The notes beneath the pieces were generated by a model. It was given only the letters and a program-made list of their open reading frames with translations, made no database searches and was not told the DNA's origin. Below are positions 12,507 through 24,740 of a stretch of 64,000 nucleotides of DNA, in pieces. The stretch lies in contig NC_057862.1 in assembly GCF_019393635.1 (NCBI RefSeq), positions 477,962,669 through 478,026,668 of the forward strand. Reading direction: 5' to 3'. Position 1 is the first letter of the stretch, and each line of letters opens with the position of its first letter. The translations under genes were made by a program, and so were the position numbers. This DNA is from Dromiciops gliroides (taxonomy: Eukaryota; Chordata; Mammalia; Microbiotheria; Microbiotheriidae).

Positions 12507-12512
12507 AATAAA
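12507..12512 (+). terminator. SPAST: Polyadenylation signal, distal SPAST candidate
   Basis: A canonical AATAAA about 1.36 kb after the stop, followed by T- and GT-rich sequence. Another lies at 12410. Confidence 0.35.
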
Positions 12513-13297
12513 TTTGTAGTAAGAAGTATCATACTTGGTTTAGAAAAAAATGTCTTTAGAGATTAAGTTTCTCTGTGTGTGTGAGTGTATACATACATGT
12601 TAAAAATAAGAATTTGTTCCACTAGATAAAGTTTTTATAATGAAACAGTTTTTTCATTAATTTTTCTAAAAGGTTTCTCTTATAATCTTTTACCTAAAAG
12701 TCGATGATAAATGGTTATTAGCCATTTGTAGCTGGACCTTAGTTGGCTGTCTTGTGAAAGAGCCAATATTTTTAACACATCAGATATTAGTTTGGAATTG
12801 TTTGATTATGATATTATAGCACATCCATTTTCTTACTATTTAGCATAAAGAACAGGTGTATTATTATACAACTATCTTACATTTTTTAAAAGTCTCTAAA
12901 GGAAATTTCATTTTATTTTCTATAACAACATTTTATAATATGTTTCAAAACAATAATGTGCAAGTGACAGAAACTGACAGAATCTCATATTAAAGCATTT
13001 TTGATGGTTAATGCTCATCAAATTGATTTTTACATCTTAATTGTAACTTTTAAGAGGTAATTAGCTGTGCTTTCCTAGAGCAAAGTTCTTAGCACTTTGG
13101 GAAACAGGCCATTCATTTGAAAGAATCTTTTGCTGTCGTTTTCGTTTTCTTAATTGTTTTAAGCATCTCAAAATTATTTTACTTAGATTTGGGTTGAACA
13201 ATTTGTTTTAACTTTAGTGAAACTTAATTTTGCATTTTTAAGTGTTTAGTTAGTATGTACAAATGTATCTCTGATCTCATTGTTAGGGATATACCTT

Positions 13298-13437
13298 GGG
13301 GGGGGGCAATGAGGGTTAAGTGACTTGCCTAGGGTCACACAGCTAGTAAGTGTCAAGTGTTTGAGGTCAAATTTGAACTCAGGTCCTCCTGAATCCAGGG
13401 CCAGTGCTTTATCCACTGTGCCACCTAGATGCTCCCA
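13298..13437 (-). repeat. WSINE/MIR-type SINE in SPAST 3' UTR
   Basis: Antisense copy with a G-run at its left end. Flanking repeat gga(a)tatacctt. Confidence 0.93.
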
Positions 13438-13610
13438 GGAATATACCTTTTAAGTGATGTAAATCCTCCCCCCATCTTTTCTTGCTGTCCTTCATGATTC
13501 TTGTCTTTGTCATCCCATTAAGTTCTGTGTTAATGGTAACACATTTACTTAAATATGTTTGCTAAAGTAAAAAAAAAATCATTTTTTAAATATTATTTAA
13601 GATTATTCCA

Positions 13611-13758
13611 GGGGCAGCTAGGTGGTGCAGTGGATAAAGCACTGGCCCTGGATTCAGGAGGACCTGAGTTCAAATTCGACCTCAGACGCTTGACACTTAC
13701 TAGCTGTGTGACCCTGGGCAAGTCATTTAACCCCAATTGCCTCACTTAAAAAAAAAAA
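13611..13758 (+). repeat. WSINE/MIR-type SINE in SPAST 3' UTR
   Basis: Full-length with a poly(A) tail; flanking repeat aagattatt. Confidence 0.94.
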
Positions 13759-14288
13759 AGATTATTACAAGTACTTATATCAGAACATCTTATTAATGTG
13801 TTAATGTCCACGTACTAGAGTTATTTTCACTTTTAAAAAAAATCAGATTCTCTTTCAGCCTATTTTAGTGCCAAAGGACTTTATTTTAGGGTGTTTTTCC
13901 ATTTTAATGTAAATCATCTTTTTTAATAGACAATGTTAGAAAAGCTGAATTTGAATATAATAGGGATCTAAGGAATCATTTTGTAGTAATTGTCAACAGA
14001 GATAGATGCTCTTAACTTTATCTAAATAAAAATCAAGCTTAAATGGTGCCCCCTTTTGAGATCTGCTTTGTCCACTGGCTAATTTTCTAAAAAAATATAT
14101 ACTTTGCCCTTCATGCCAATGAGACAAGATACTTTTTTGGACAAAACAAGGAAACAAACTAATTGTGAACTCATTAGGTATCCTTAGGTTGAAAGATCAT
14201 TTCTAAATAGTGACTACTTCACTATACCTTTCACATGTCATATAACCATGCTTTAAGCTCAGGAAAACGATCAAGAATGCAACCTATA

Positions 14289-14453
14289 TGGGGCAGCTAG
14301 ATGGCACAGTGGATAGAGCACCGGCCCTGGATTCAGGAGTACCTGAGTTCAAATCCAGCCTCAGACACTTAACACTTACTAGCTGTGTGACCCTGGGCAA
14401 GTCACTTAACCCCAATTGCCTCACTAAAAGAAATTAATTTAATTTTTTAAAAA
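14289..14453 (+). repeat. WSINE/MIR-type SINE
   Basis: Full-length, A-rich tail, 12-13-bp flanking repeat aagaatgcaacct. Confidence 0.95.
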
Positions 14454-14775
14454 AGAATGCAACCTTTATATATTATAAATATTTGCATTTTACAAAAACT
14501 TAAGAGAAAATGGATTTCTTTTGACTTTAGTTTGTAAACCATCTCTTATTTCATTGCAGTAAGGAAAGATGTAGGTTGGTATTTTCAGTGTTATTGTGGA
14601 CTTTAGAACTTTACTTCAGAAGGCAGTAATGGAAAGATTAAAATACAGCCAAGAAATTCACCTTGAAATCATTTCAACATCTAAGACTTTACCTTATTGT
14701 TATATGTTAATTTTACATGGCTAAATATAAAGTTATGTGGTCAGTTTCTTCCAGTGTGTTGGAACTAAGTAATCT

Positions 14776-14776
<1 letters not shown>

Positions 14777-14823
<47 letters not shown>
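14777..14823. repeat. (GA)n microsatellite
   Basis: About 23 uninterrupted GA units. Confidence 0.98.
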
Positions 14824-14826
<3 letters not shown>

Positions 14827-15155
14827 AAGCAACAGCAGCAACTAAATCACGACTCATCTTTTCCATATAATTTGATGGAGGAGACTCTGCTCTGTTGGAA
14901 CCATTATTCAAAGATTTTTTTTCCATATTAGTTGACTAGGTTTCTGAAATATCATAATTTCCATCTTAGTATTTTATTTAGTTGAGAAAATAATGTGTAC
15001 AAATGTGATACACAAATTAGTTTTAAAATTTTTGACTATACTCCAAATAAAAGAATTTCGGTTGTCTAGTAATTCCCTATTTCTCAACTGAGTTACGTAT
15101 TATGAAGTAAAATTTGATTTTGCAGTGTTAAATATTTTAAAGATAAGAATCTTTA

Positions 15156-15300
15156 GGGGCAGCTGGGTGGCCCAGTGGATAAAGCACCAGCCCTGAATTC
15201 AGGAGGACCTGAGTTCAAATCCAGCCTCTGACACTTGACGCTAGCTGTGTGACTCTGTACAAGTCATTTAACTCTCATTGCCCTGCCCCCCCCGCCCCAG
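15156..15300 (+). repeat. WSINE/MIR-type SINE
   Basis: Slightly diverged copy with a C-rich rather than A-rich tail. Flanking repeat gaatcttta. Confidence 0.9.
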
Positions 15301-15394
15301 AATGAATCTTTAAATACTTAAGATTTTGTAACTTAATGCCTGGCAACTTGGAGAAAGCTCATTCTGATATGTCTGCACACATATATATATGTAA

Positions 15395-15560
15395 AAAATT
15401 TTGAACACTGGTGTACATTTGACGTGGTAGATTTCCCTTCACTGGAGGTTTACAAGTAGAAGTTAGATGGACATGTCAGTATTGTTGGGAGGATTCTTTT
15501 TTAGGTATAGGTTAGCCTAGATGACTTTGTGGTTCCTATAACTCTTGAGATTCTATTAAG
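15395..15560 (+). repeat. CR1/L3 3' end
   Basis: Contains ttcccttcactggaggttta and the agatgactttgtggttccta region, the conserved CR1/L3 tail. Confidence 0.6.
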
Positions 15561-15799
15561 AAAACTATTGTTTTAGAGAAAATATGCCATATCTATCCAC
15601 GTTCAGACAAGAAGTCTTTCTAAAGTTACTTAGAAGAAATTTATCATTTTAGTAGTCTATATTCTGATAAGCCTACCTAATTTCTTTCTGAAAATATATT
15701 GTTGTCATGAGTGTTTTTGTCAGAAAATCCTTTTCTTGTATATGTTTTTTAAAGGAAAATTAGTTGGTTATTGAGTACTTTTGACTTTTCCAGTAGGCA

Positions 15800-15985
15800 A
15801 TACTTGGGAAGGCAGCATGGGACAAAGGCAGGAGCACTGGATTTGGAGTCAGAGAATTGGGTTTGGATCCATGTTTTGCCATTTCTACCTTTACTACACA
15901 TCAGTTAACCTTACAACTTATAACTTATAACCTCTTACAACTCCATTTTATCACCTAAAATGGTTAAATGATATGATCCAAGTTG
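15800..15985 (+). repeat. MIR SINE, diverged
   Basis: Contains gagcactggatttggagtca and a degraded tail (cctcttacaactccatttta). Confidence 0.6.
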
Positions 15986-16019
15986 CTTTTCAAATTTGAA
16001 TCTATGAATTTAATTGAAT

Positions 16020-16740
16020 TCAACAAATTTTGCCTTCCTACTAAATGGAAAACATTGTAGGCAGTACAAAAGCTATAAATATGATAAAGACAAAGTCCTT
16101 AATCTCGAGGCCTTTCCAAATAAAAGAAACCAAAAAAATGCAAGGTGGCATATGGGAACTTAGACCAAAAAAGGCATAACAAAGTGTTTTGCAGTTATGG
16201 CAATTAAGAAATATTTCACGGATTAGACAGCATATGTACTGGGCTATGCAGAATAGGGGGGATTTTGACAAGCACACAGGTAAAAGGAGGAAGCTTTCCA
16301 GGTCAGTCAACAATCAAGCCATTATTATGTACCTACCAGGCACTGTGCTGAGCAGCACCAGGGATACAAAAATAAGCAAAATGTCAGTTTCCGTTCTCAA
16401 GGAGCTTACATTCCAATGGGGGAAGAGAAAACATAAAAAGGAGATGGAAAAGTAGGGGCAGGATAGAAGCTACCTCCCCAGTGTATAGTCGTAAAGTCCA
16501 GAGAAGAATACAGATGTCTGGTTTGGGCCCTTCCTCAAAATGGATATTCAGGGAGAAAATAATGGGAGAGGGGAGGTATGGGAGTAGAAGTATGTTCCAG
16601 GGTCAGAGGGAAGCAGAGGCATCATGGTGAAGTCTGTAGAGTTAGAAATAGAGCCAGGAAAAAAATGAGGATTGTGTAGACAAAGCTGTTGTAAGGCAAA
16701 AAATTCCAGCCCATGTTGGTGAAAGTGCATTATTACTATA
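16020..16740 (-). repeat. L2 LINE, antisense
   Basis: Contains taccaggcactgtgctgagc and aaggagcttacattccaatg, the reverse complement of the L2 3' end and the coding region above it. 16020-16170 may be a separate, older L2 tail. Confidence 0.6.
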
Positions 16741-17040
16741 GATTATCCACAAATCATTTTATTGGCATTTGATAAATTATCTATTCCCTCCTACCCATAT
16801 ATTTGTTTCTAATACTCTTTCTTTTAGATTAATACTAAAATTAATTTGCCTTCCTTTAACACATATTCTGATAATAAAAATAGGAACCACAAAAAGATTT
16901 TGGAAATCAGAGACAAGCCAGTGTGACACAGAAGATTTGATGTAAACTAAATAATTTAGTGGACTATAACACTTTCATATATTTGATATGAAAAGTAGTT
17001 TAATAAGTAATTTAATTTATTTAATAATAATAACCTACAG

Positions 17041-17122
17041 CAAATCTGGCCTCAGACACTTGACAACTTACTAGCTGTGTGATCCTAGTCAAGTCACTTA
17101 ACCCCAATTGCCTCACAAAAAA
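17041..17122 (+). repeat. 5'-truncated WSINE/MIR-type SINE
   Basis: Only the second half of the SINE is present, yet it is flanked by the direct repeat aataataataacctacag. It was therefore truncated at insertion rather than deleted later. Confidence 0.9.
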
Positions 17123-17439
17123 TAATAATAATAACCTACAGTTTACAAAACATTTGTGCTCTGTAGTGTGATTGCAAAGATAGACCTTGTTCTCACTGAA
17201 CCTACAGTCAAAAGGGAGTAAAATAGCATATCTAAATGATATTACAAAGGAGTATAAATGTAAAGGAGATGTCCAGGAGATATGTATAGTATTTTTTAAA
17301 ATCTAAGGAAAAGGGATCTTTGTAAGCTGGAGGAAAGAAAGGGAGGAGAGAAGTCAGGAAAGATGTCATGAAGGAGGTCGCATCCTAGTTCCCCCTTCAT
17401 CCCCCCCCCCCAATTACATCAAGACAATTTTTAGCCTTC

Positions 17440-18530
17440 ATTTTTAGATTTTGAGTTTCAAATTTTTCTCCCTTCCTCCTCCTCTCTCCTCTTCCTAAAA
17501 TGGTGGGCAATTTGGTTATGGTAGGCAAAATTATAGGATATATATGTGCTATTCTGTAAAATATATTTCCATATCAGTCACAGTTATGAAAGAAACAGAT
17601 CAAAAGGAAAAAAACAAAAAAGAATGTGAGAAATGTATGTTTAGATCTGCCTTCCAAGTCCATCAGTTCTTCATCTGGATGTGGATAGCATTTTTCTTCA
17701 AGTCCTTTGTACTTGTCTTAAATCATTGTGGTCTTGAGAAGATCTGAGTCATTCATACTTGATCATCACACAATGTTGCTGAGATTGTACCTTTTTCTGA
17801 TTCTGCTCATTTCACTTTGTATCAGTTCATAAAAGTCTTTCCAGGGTTTTTCTGAAATCTGCTTGTTCATCATTTCTGATTACACAATAATATTCTATTA
17901 CATTAATATAGCACGGCTTGTTCAGCGATTCCCCAATTGATAGGTATCTTCTCAGTTTCCAATATTTCCTCAATTTCCACCACAAAAAGGGCTGCTGGAA
18001 ATATTTTTCACTTTTTTATGTTTTCTTTGGGATATATTCCTCGTAGTGGTATTGCTGGAACAAAGGGTATGCACAGTTTGGTTGACCTTTGGGCATAGTT
18101 CCAAATTGTTCTCCAGAATGGTTGGATCAGTTCACAACTCTACCAACAGTATGTGAGTGTCCCTATTTTCCCACGTCCTCTCCAACATTAATCATTTTCC
18201 TTTTTTTGTCATATTAGCCACTCTAATAGGTGCTAACCTCAGAGTTGTTTTTTTTTTGTTGTTTTTGTTTTTTCCAGGGTCACACAGCTACTGTCAAGCA
18301 TCTGAGGCTGGATTTGAACTCAGATACTCCTGAATTCAGGGCCAGTGCTTTATCCACTGAGCCACCTAGCTGCCCCAAGAGTTGTTTTAATTTGCATTTC
18401 ACTAATCAAAAGTGATTTAGAGCACTTTATATGTCTATAGATAACTTTGATTTCTTCCTCTGAAAACTGCCTGTTTATATCCTTTGACCATTTATCAATT
18501 GGGGAATGGCTTGTATTCTTAAAATTTGAC
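17440..18530 (-). repeat. L1 LINE 3' fragment
   Basis: Reverse complement of the marsupial L1 ORF2 end and 3' UTR (gggatatattcctcgtagtg, ttctccagaatggttggatc). A SINE is inserted at 18248. Confidence 0.8.
18248..18377 (-). repeat. WSINE/MIR-type SINE
   Basis: Antisense copy within L1. Flanking repeat agagttgtttt. Confidence 0.93.
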
Positions 18531-18819
18531 TCAGGTGAGCTACCCCTTCAAAGGAAAGACTTTAACAGATACAAATAGTGATACTCCAAGTATAGAGGAA
18601 GGGGAAATGATGTGAGTAAAAGCAAGAAGACAAAAGTTTGAAGTGGAGTCTAATTTGAAATATTGGAAGAAATGAAAAAAAACCTGGAAAATTAGGTTGG
18701 AGCCAACTTTTGGAATCTTTGAAAGCTCATTTACTAGGTAGGCAATGGGAAGACATGAAAAACTTATGAGTAGAGGGATGATGATGGTCTTTGCAAAGAT
18801 GTTTTATGAATATGGAAGC

Positions 18820-18905
18820 AACATACTACTAGCTTTATGGCTCTGGGCAAAGAAAGAACTTAAGTTCCTTGGGCCTCAGTTTCCTCATCTATAAAATTAA
18901 GGGAT
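18820..18905 (+). repeat. MIR SINE fragment
   Basis: Contains ggcctcagtttcctcatcta, a typical MIR core. Confidence 0.65.
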
Positions 18906-18919
18906 TGAAATTGACCCCA

Positions 18920-19080
18920 GGGGCAGCTAGGTGGCGCAGTGGATAAAGTACTGGCCTTGGATTCAGGAGGACCAGAATTCAAATCCGACCTCAGACATTT
19001 GACACTTACTAGCTGTGTGACCCTGGGCAAGTCATTTAACCCTCATTGCCCCACAATGAAAAGAAAAAAATAGAAAAGAA
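18920..19080 (+). repeat. WSINE/MIR-type SINE
   Basis: Full-length with an A-rich tail containing G interruptions. Confidence 0.94.
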
Positions 19081-19185
19081 AGTGATCCCAAATGACCCTT
19101 TGAACTCTAAATGTATCTTTTGATTACCTGGGTAGTACAGAAAGGAATAGAATGAAAAAAAGAAAGACTGGTTGACTTTATAAAG

Positions 19186-20160
19186 CAAGGGTCAGTAAAA
19201 CCAATGCCTAGTGCCTGTTTTCATATGGTCTATGAGCTAGAAATATTTTTAATATTTTGTGATGTGAAAATTATATGAAATTCAAATTTCAGTGTCCCTA
19301 AATAAAGACCACAGCTATATTCATTCATTATGTATTGTCTACGACTGCCATCACACTACAGTGGCAGGAAGAAGTTGAGAGACATAGACCAGATATGGTA
19401 TTCTTTGCTTCACACTGTATACTCCAAATTGTAGTTATACAATTACAAAAGCATTTTGAGTACCACGTGTACTACCATGATTTTTTAAAAATTAGCAATG
19501 TATTCCCATCATGTCAAACAAAACGAAGAGAAAAAAGTTTTATTATGACTTTCTGAAACAAATCTTTCTGAACAAGAACTGTCCTCAGCCACTATTATGG
19601 AAGACTGAATGACTGGAAATTAGCTTTTGCAGCAGATGAAGTCAACAAAATTACAAGGCAAAACAGTGCTTATGTGCAAAATTTGTACTGGGGTAAAGTC
19701 AATTCAATTTGTTTGAATCACAAGTAACATCAAGCTGCTTTATACACTTCCTGTGCCTCAGAACTTAAAAGAAAAAGTGAGATCTCCATTTCCACATGAA
19801 TTTGCAGTGGACATACTTTCCATGCTAAAACTACAATTCCAGCAGTTTTTTCAGATCATGATGATCTTGATGCAGGTGTAAAATTTCCATATTTCAAAAT
19901 CTACTTAACTATAATTATTTTCCACCCAAATCTTCAATTGACATGTAATATAATGTAAATAATATAATGACATGCTAAAAGACATATTGAAAAGAATCTG
20001 ATAGGATTCTATAAATGCCTTCCAGGTAATGAATTTACTCAAAGTCATTTGCTCAGACTGATATCAGCATTTGGTAGTATCTGTGTGGAAAGACATTTTC
20101 AAAGATGAAATATGTAAAATCTCATTACAGATTAGCATTAACAGATGAACATTTGTAATT
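19186..20160 (+). mobile_element. hAT-Charlie DNA transposon fossil with transposase remnant
   Basis: The left end (19186-19400) matches the Charlie-type terminal region: gtcagtaaaaccaatgccta, then tgtattgtctacgactgcca. Downstream, the plus strand keeps a decayed hAT transposase C-terminus: NLIGFYKCLPG, then ISAFGSICVERHF and a following MK-VKS-like block that matches the hAT dimerisation domain (FGSTYVCEQTFSKMK type). Several stops and frame changes make it non-functional. The right terminus is not visible. Confidence 0.7.
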
Positions 20161-20417
20161 GTTTTTGATTACAAGAAACACTAACTTTGAACCCTTATTA
20201 ATCAAAATGTTATCCTCAAAAAAGAATTCCATTTTTCTCAGTAGACCTCTGTTACAAAAACATTGTATTCCATTACTGTTATCATATTTGGAATATGATA
20301 TTTCCCAATATATTGGGAAAGGGACTGGCAAAATAATGGAGATTACTCTGCTGTAACAAAAATGGATCATATTTGAATGGAGGAAAATTCAACGTGCTAT
20401 ATTAGTAAGATCTCCCA

Positions 20418-20574
20418 GGGTTTTTCATTTGCTTGTTTTGCAGGGAAATGAGGGTTAAGTGACTTTCCCAGGATCACACAGCTAGTAAATGTCAAGTGTT
20501 TAAGGCCAGATTTGAACTCAGGTCCTCCTGAATCCAGAACTGGTGTTTTATCATCTGCACCACCTAGCTGCCCC
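20418..20574 (-). repeat. WSINE/MIR-type SINE
   Basis: Antisense, somewhat diverged. Flanking repeat atctcccagg. Confidence 0.92.
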
Positions 20575-20811
20575 AATCTCCCAGGCTTTTAAAGGGAGGC
20601 AGTAAGAAGTAGAAGACGCTGACAGTCTAAAATATTAACATCCCAGGTATTTGCAATTAGCCATGGTTTATCCATGGAAAAAAATGGGCTTGAATGTTGT
20701 TTATAAGCAATGGTTACATAATCCAAGGATCAGTTTTTTGTCAGAACACTCTTCATTGACTAATTCCAGTCTCTCCACAATTTGGTAAATATTTTTCAAC
20801 AGTTGCTGTGG

Positions 20812-20968
20812 GGGGGCAGCTAGGTGGCACAGTGGATAGAACTGGCCCTGGAGTCAGGAGGACCTGAGTTCAAATCCGGCCTCAGACACTTACTGGCTGT
20901 GTGACCTTGGGCAAGTCACTTAACCCCAATTGCCTCGCCAAAAGAACAAAACAAAAAAAAACAACAAT
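20812..20968 (+). repeat. WSINE/MIR-type SINE
   Basis: Full-length apart from a small gap (tagaactggccc); CAAAA-rich tail. Confidence 0.93.
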
Positions 20969-21195
20969 AAAATAGATGGCAAGCACTAAAGTTTTAGGAC
21001 ATCTTTTTAAACAAAAAAATTTATTTTAACCATAACCAAATATTTTTTTTGTTTCAATGAAACTGACAATTTTCTTGAAAAATTATAGCAAGTTCCATCT
21101 GCATGAATATGTAAAATGATGAAATTGTCGTGTTTATCTTTATAATCATTGAGCTTGCTTACTTGTTAACATTATGAATACATTAACATGTACTC

Positions 21196-21344
21196 TTTTT
21201 TTTTTTTTGGTAAGGCAATTGAGGTTAAGTGACTTGCCCAGGGTCACACAGCTAGTAAGGGTTAAGTGTCTGAGGCTGGATTTGAACTCAGGTACTCCTG
21301 AATCCAGGGCCGGTGCTTTATCCACTGCGCCACCTAGCTGCCCC
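21196..21344 (-). repeat. WSINE/MIR-type SINE
   Basis: Antisense copy with flanking repeat aacatgtactctt. Confidence 0.95.
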
Positions 21345-22255
21345 CAACATGTACTCTTGGAGTGACTGTCATTAATTCTATAATCTCAAAAATTTTCCTG
21401 CCAATAAAGTGAATTGCAGTGTGTCCATGGCTACCCATCCTTTGTAATACTTGTCCATGACCTCTCATTTTGCCACAGGGGATCCATACAACATGCTTGA
21501 GGTCTTCCTCAGTTTCTTTTTTTCCCCCAATAATAAACATTTTTATTTAAAATTTTGAGTTCCGATTTTTATCTCTCCTTGCCTCCTCTCTACCCTCCCT
21601 GAGGCAGTAAGCAATCAGATATAGGTTATCCATGTGCAATTATGTAAAACATTACCATGTTAGTAATTTTGTACAAAAAACTTGGATAAAAGAAAAAAAT
21701 GAAAGAAAGTGGAAAAATAGCATGCTTCAATCTGTGTTCAATCAATATCAGTTCTTTCTTTGCAGATGGATAGTGTGCTTCATCATTAGTCCTTTGGGAT
21801 GGTCTTAGATCATTGTATTGATGAGGAAAGTTGTCATTCATAGTTCTTCATCAAACAAGATTGCTGTTACTATGCACAATATTCTGGTTCTGTTCACGTC
21901 ACTATGCATCAGTTCATGTAAGTCTTTCCAGGCCTTTCTGAAATTGTCCATTTGTAATTTCTTAAACTACAATAATATTGCATCACCATCATATACCACG
22001 GTTTGTTTAATTATTCCCCAGTTGATGGGCATTGCTTTGATTTCCAAATCTTAGCCATCACCAAAAAAAGCTGCTATAAATATTTTTGTACAAGTAGGTC
22101 TTTTTTCTCTTTTGGGGGATATCTTTGGGATATAAACCTAGTAGTAGTATTGCTGGATCAAAGGGTATGCACAGTTTTATAGCCCTTTGGGTATAGTTCC
22201 AAATTGCTCTCCAGAATGGTTGGGTCAGTTCACAACTCCACCAACAGTGAATTAG

Positions 22256-22405
22256 GGGGCAGCTAGGTGGCGCAGTGGATAGAGCACCGGCCCTGGAGTC
22301 AGAAGTACCTGAGTTCAAATCCAGCCTCAGACACTTAACAGTTACTAGCTGTGTGACCCTGGGCAAGTCACTTAACCCCAATTGCCTCACTAAAAAAAAA
22401 CCAAA
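22256..22405 (+). repeat. WSINE/MIR-type SINE
   Basis: Full-length; target duplication aacagtgaattag on both sides. Confidence 0.95.
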
Positions 22406-22508
22406 AACAGTGAATTAGCATCCCAGTTTTCCCACATCCCCTCCAACATCCAATATTTTCCTTTTTTGTTATATTAGCCACTCTGATAGATGTGAGGTGG
22501 TACTTTAT

Positions 22509-22646
22509 TTTATTTTTGTGAGGTAACTGGGGTTAAGTGACTTGCCCAGAGTCACACAGCTAGTTAAGTGTCTGAGGCCGGATTTGAACTCAGGTCCTCC
22601 TGACTCCAGGGCTGGTGCTCTATCCACTGCACCACCTAGCCACCAC
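22509..22646 (-). repeat. WSINE/MIR-type SINE
   Basis: Antisense; target duplication tgaggtggtacttta. Confidence 0.95.
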
Positions 22647-22828
22647 TGAGGTGGTACTTTAAAGTTTTAATATGCATTTCTCTGATCAGTAGTTACCTAG
22701 AACATTTTTTTCATGTCTATAAATAGCTTTGATTTCTTTGTCTGAAAATTGCCTGTTCATATCTTTTGACCATTTATCACTTGGGGAATGACTTGTATTT
22801 TTATAAATTTAACTCAACTCTCTATAAA

Positions 22829-24200
22829 TCCTCAATTTCTTTTGACACTGCAAAAGTATCAATGGAACATCCATTATTCCTTGCTTTCTCCACCTGACTA
22901 GTGCATCATATTTTTGAATCACATGCTTCTTTGACATCTCTGACTATGCTTCTTTTTAATTCTTTGTTTAGAATGTTTTGTACTATGCTTATGCTCAAAA
23001 AGGAACTCTCTATTGCCTTTTATGTGATAATAAATTTTAACTCTTAGAAAAATGATAGTGTTCCATGACTTGTAGTCATACAACACAGGTAGAATACTGG
23101 TATTTTAAAAAGATGGGTCTTTGTTTCATGTAATAGTTTGTGGTCATTAAGAGAAATATGGAATTCCCAAAAACAATCCTGTCCAAATCTTTGCCTAACC
23201 TTTGGCCAAGATTATGTATACTGACAGATAAACTCCATAAATTGTCCATCCAGTTGCATATTGTAAGATGGAAAATAGGCATTCTTCATCCAGCTGATTT
23301 TCCCTGTGGGGATGGTTGGAGTCAGGCTTTTGATTATGGATATCAACAAGGAGGCTGTACAGTGTACATGGGCTTGATGCAACTGGTACAATGTGATCTT
23401 CATACAAAAACATCTGCAGAACCTTATTAGCTATGAAGAATCCTCTTTGACTAGAACTTGGTACTGGGTCCTCTCAGTAACAGTGATAGAACATCTTTGG
23501 TTTGCGGGGAGGGGTTTGTTTGTTAGGCAATCTGGGTTAAGTGACTTGCCCAGGGTCACACAGCTAGTGTCAAGTGTCTTGAAGCTGGATGTGAACTGAG
23601 GTCCTTCTGACTCTACAGCTGGTACTCTATCCATTGCACCACTTAGCTGCCCCAATGAAATATCTTTGGCAAACAAATCTCTTGTTTTATGTCTGACATG
23701 ATATAAATGATTAAAGGATCATCCAACTAAGTTATCTATTAGATTTCTCAAGGAATCTTATATAATTATGACATGTATAGGATACAGCCTATAAGAGGAA
23801 AGTCTTTAAGATATTTCCCTGTAGTTAGTGAAATGCATTTTTTATAGTCAACAAACAGTAAGTACTATAAGATCTAGTATTTTTGACATCTCTCATTTCA
23901 ATTCCATGATGATAAAAGATGTATCTACTCTGGAATATCTCATAAAATATTGCCTATTCCCTTCAAATAACCTTAGCAGGATGGCTTCAAGGCATGTGTA
24001 GATTATTTTTATAATATTTTTCCAGAGATGTGAAAATAGGTATTTGGGTTGGTAGTTATTGATAATTTCTTAGTCTCCTTTTTGGAAAAGTAATAAAGAG
24101 GAATTTTTTCCCCATGAATTTTATATCTTGCTGTCCTTTGAGATAACTTTTAAAATTGATCTCTCAATGCTCTCAAAATTGTGTTGCCTCTGTTATGGAC
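22829..24200 (-). repeat. RTE-clade LINE fossil
   Basis: The minus strand keeps pieces of RTE/BovB-type reverse transcriptase and its C-terminal region in order: RRLRNYQ-like (GDQENINNYRPI block), YSRVDTSFIIMEL-like, VDYKKAF-like, then LNDHKLLHETKTHLFKIPVF and ELKFIIT-KAIE. Many stops and gaps are present. A SINE is inserted at 23513. RTE elements are thought to mobilise MAR1-type SINEs. Confidence 0.6.
23513..23655 (-). repeat. WSINE/MIR-type SINE
   Basis: Diverged antisense copy. Flanking repeat a(a/c)atctttgg with mismatches. Confidence 0.85.
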
Positions 24201-24229
24201 CTCATCTGCATATACTTGACCATGTCTAG

Positions 24230-24640
24230 CTGCTTTTCTCATCTTTGTTCCTTTCGATGTTGTTTTTACTTCAACTGACATCTGCAATTAACCCAGTTGT
24301 GGTACCTTTCCTATCCTTGATAAAACTTGTCATAAATAACTTTGCTGATATATTTCCCTCTTCTGTTCTACCTACTGAACTCCCTAGTTTCAATTCTCAA
24401 ATAAAAACCCTTATTTTACTGGAAGCCTTGTACGGTTCTCTTAATTCTAGTGTCTTCCCTGTTAAATTACTTCCTATTTATCCGGTATATAGCTTGTTTT
24501 ACGTATTTTTGTTTTCATGTTTTTCCCCATTAGATTGTAAACTTCTTGAGAACAGGGACTTTCTTTTGACTCTTTTCGTATCCCTAGTGCTTGGCACAGA
24601 GCCTAACACACAGCAGATAATAAATATTAATTGATTTTTC
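24230..24640 (+). repeat. L2 LINE 3' end
   Basis: Contains the L2 tail: cattagattgtaaacttctt, ctagtgcttggcacagagcc and ataataaatattaattga. Confidence 0.7.
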
Positions 24641-24740
24641 CATATCTCATCGTTGTCCTTCCATTTTCATTCTTAAATATTCTTTGGATAAATTTACTAA
24701 ATTGGATTCTTGGCAAGCTTTGTTAAGGGTGGTTTTATCG

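Larger units (their letters stand above)
11152..14770 (+). other. SPAST: SPAST 3' UTR, probable extent
   Basis: An AT-rich stretch with no other gene follows the SPAST stop. AATAAA hexamers lie at 11317-11322, 11415-11420, 12410-12415 and 12507-12512, with more near 14020 and 15045, so several 3' ends are possible. The human 3' UTR runs to roughly 3 kb as I recall, so the end may be near 14-14.8 kb. Three SINEs (13298, 13611, 14289) have been inserted in it. The true cleavage site cannot be fixed by eye. Confidence 0.55.
21525..22828 (-). repeat. L1 LINE 3' fragment with two SINEs
   Basis: Reverse complement of the L1 ORF2 end. The minus strand contains IHCWWSCELTQPFWRAIWNY, the conserved L1 C-terminal zinc-knuckle-like CW motif. 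SINEs are inserted at 22256 and 22509. It abuts an RTE LINE at its 5' side. Confidence 0.85.

Noticed and set aside
14777-14823. (GA)n tract as a regulatory element
   Set aside because: A plain microsatellite. No positional or motif evidence for function.
21174-21365. Recurrent short frames reading like VRQLGLSDLPRVTQLVSVKC in many places and on both strands
   Set aside because: All are antisense or sense translations of the same ~150-bp SINE, which happens to lack stops in some frames. Not a gene family.
23140-23430. 96-codon plus-strand frame
   Set aside because: It is the complement of RTE LINE coding sequence on the minus strand. No independent support.
24245-24634. 129-codon plus-strand frame
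   Set aside because: Ends in the L2 tail and has L2-type sequence. No host similarity.
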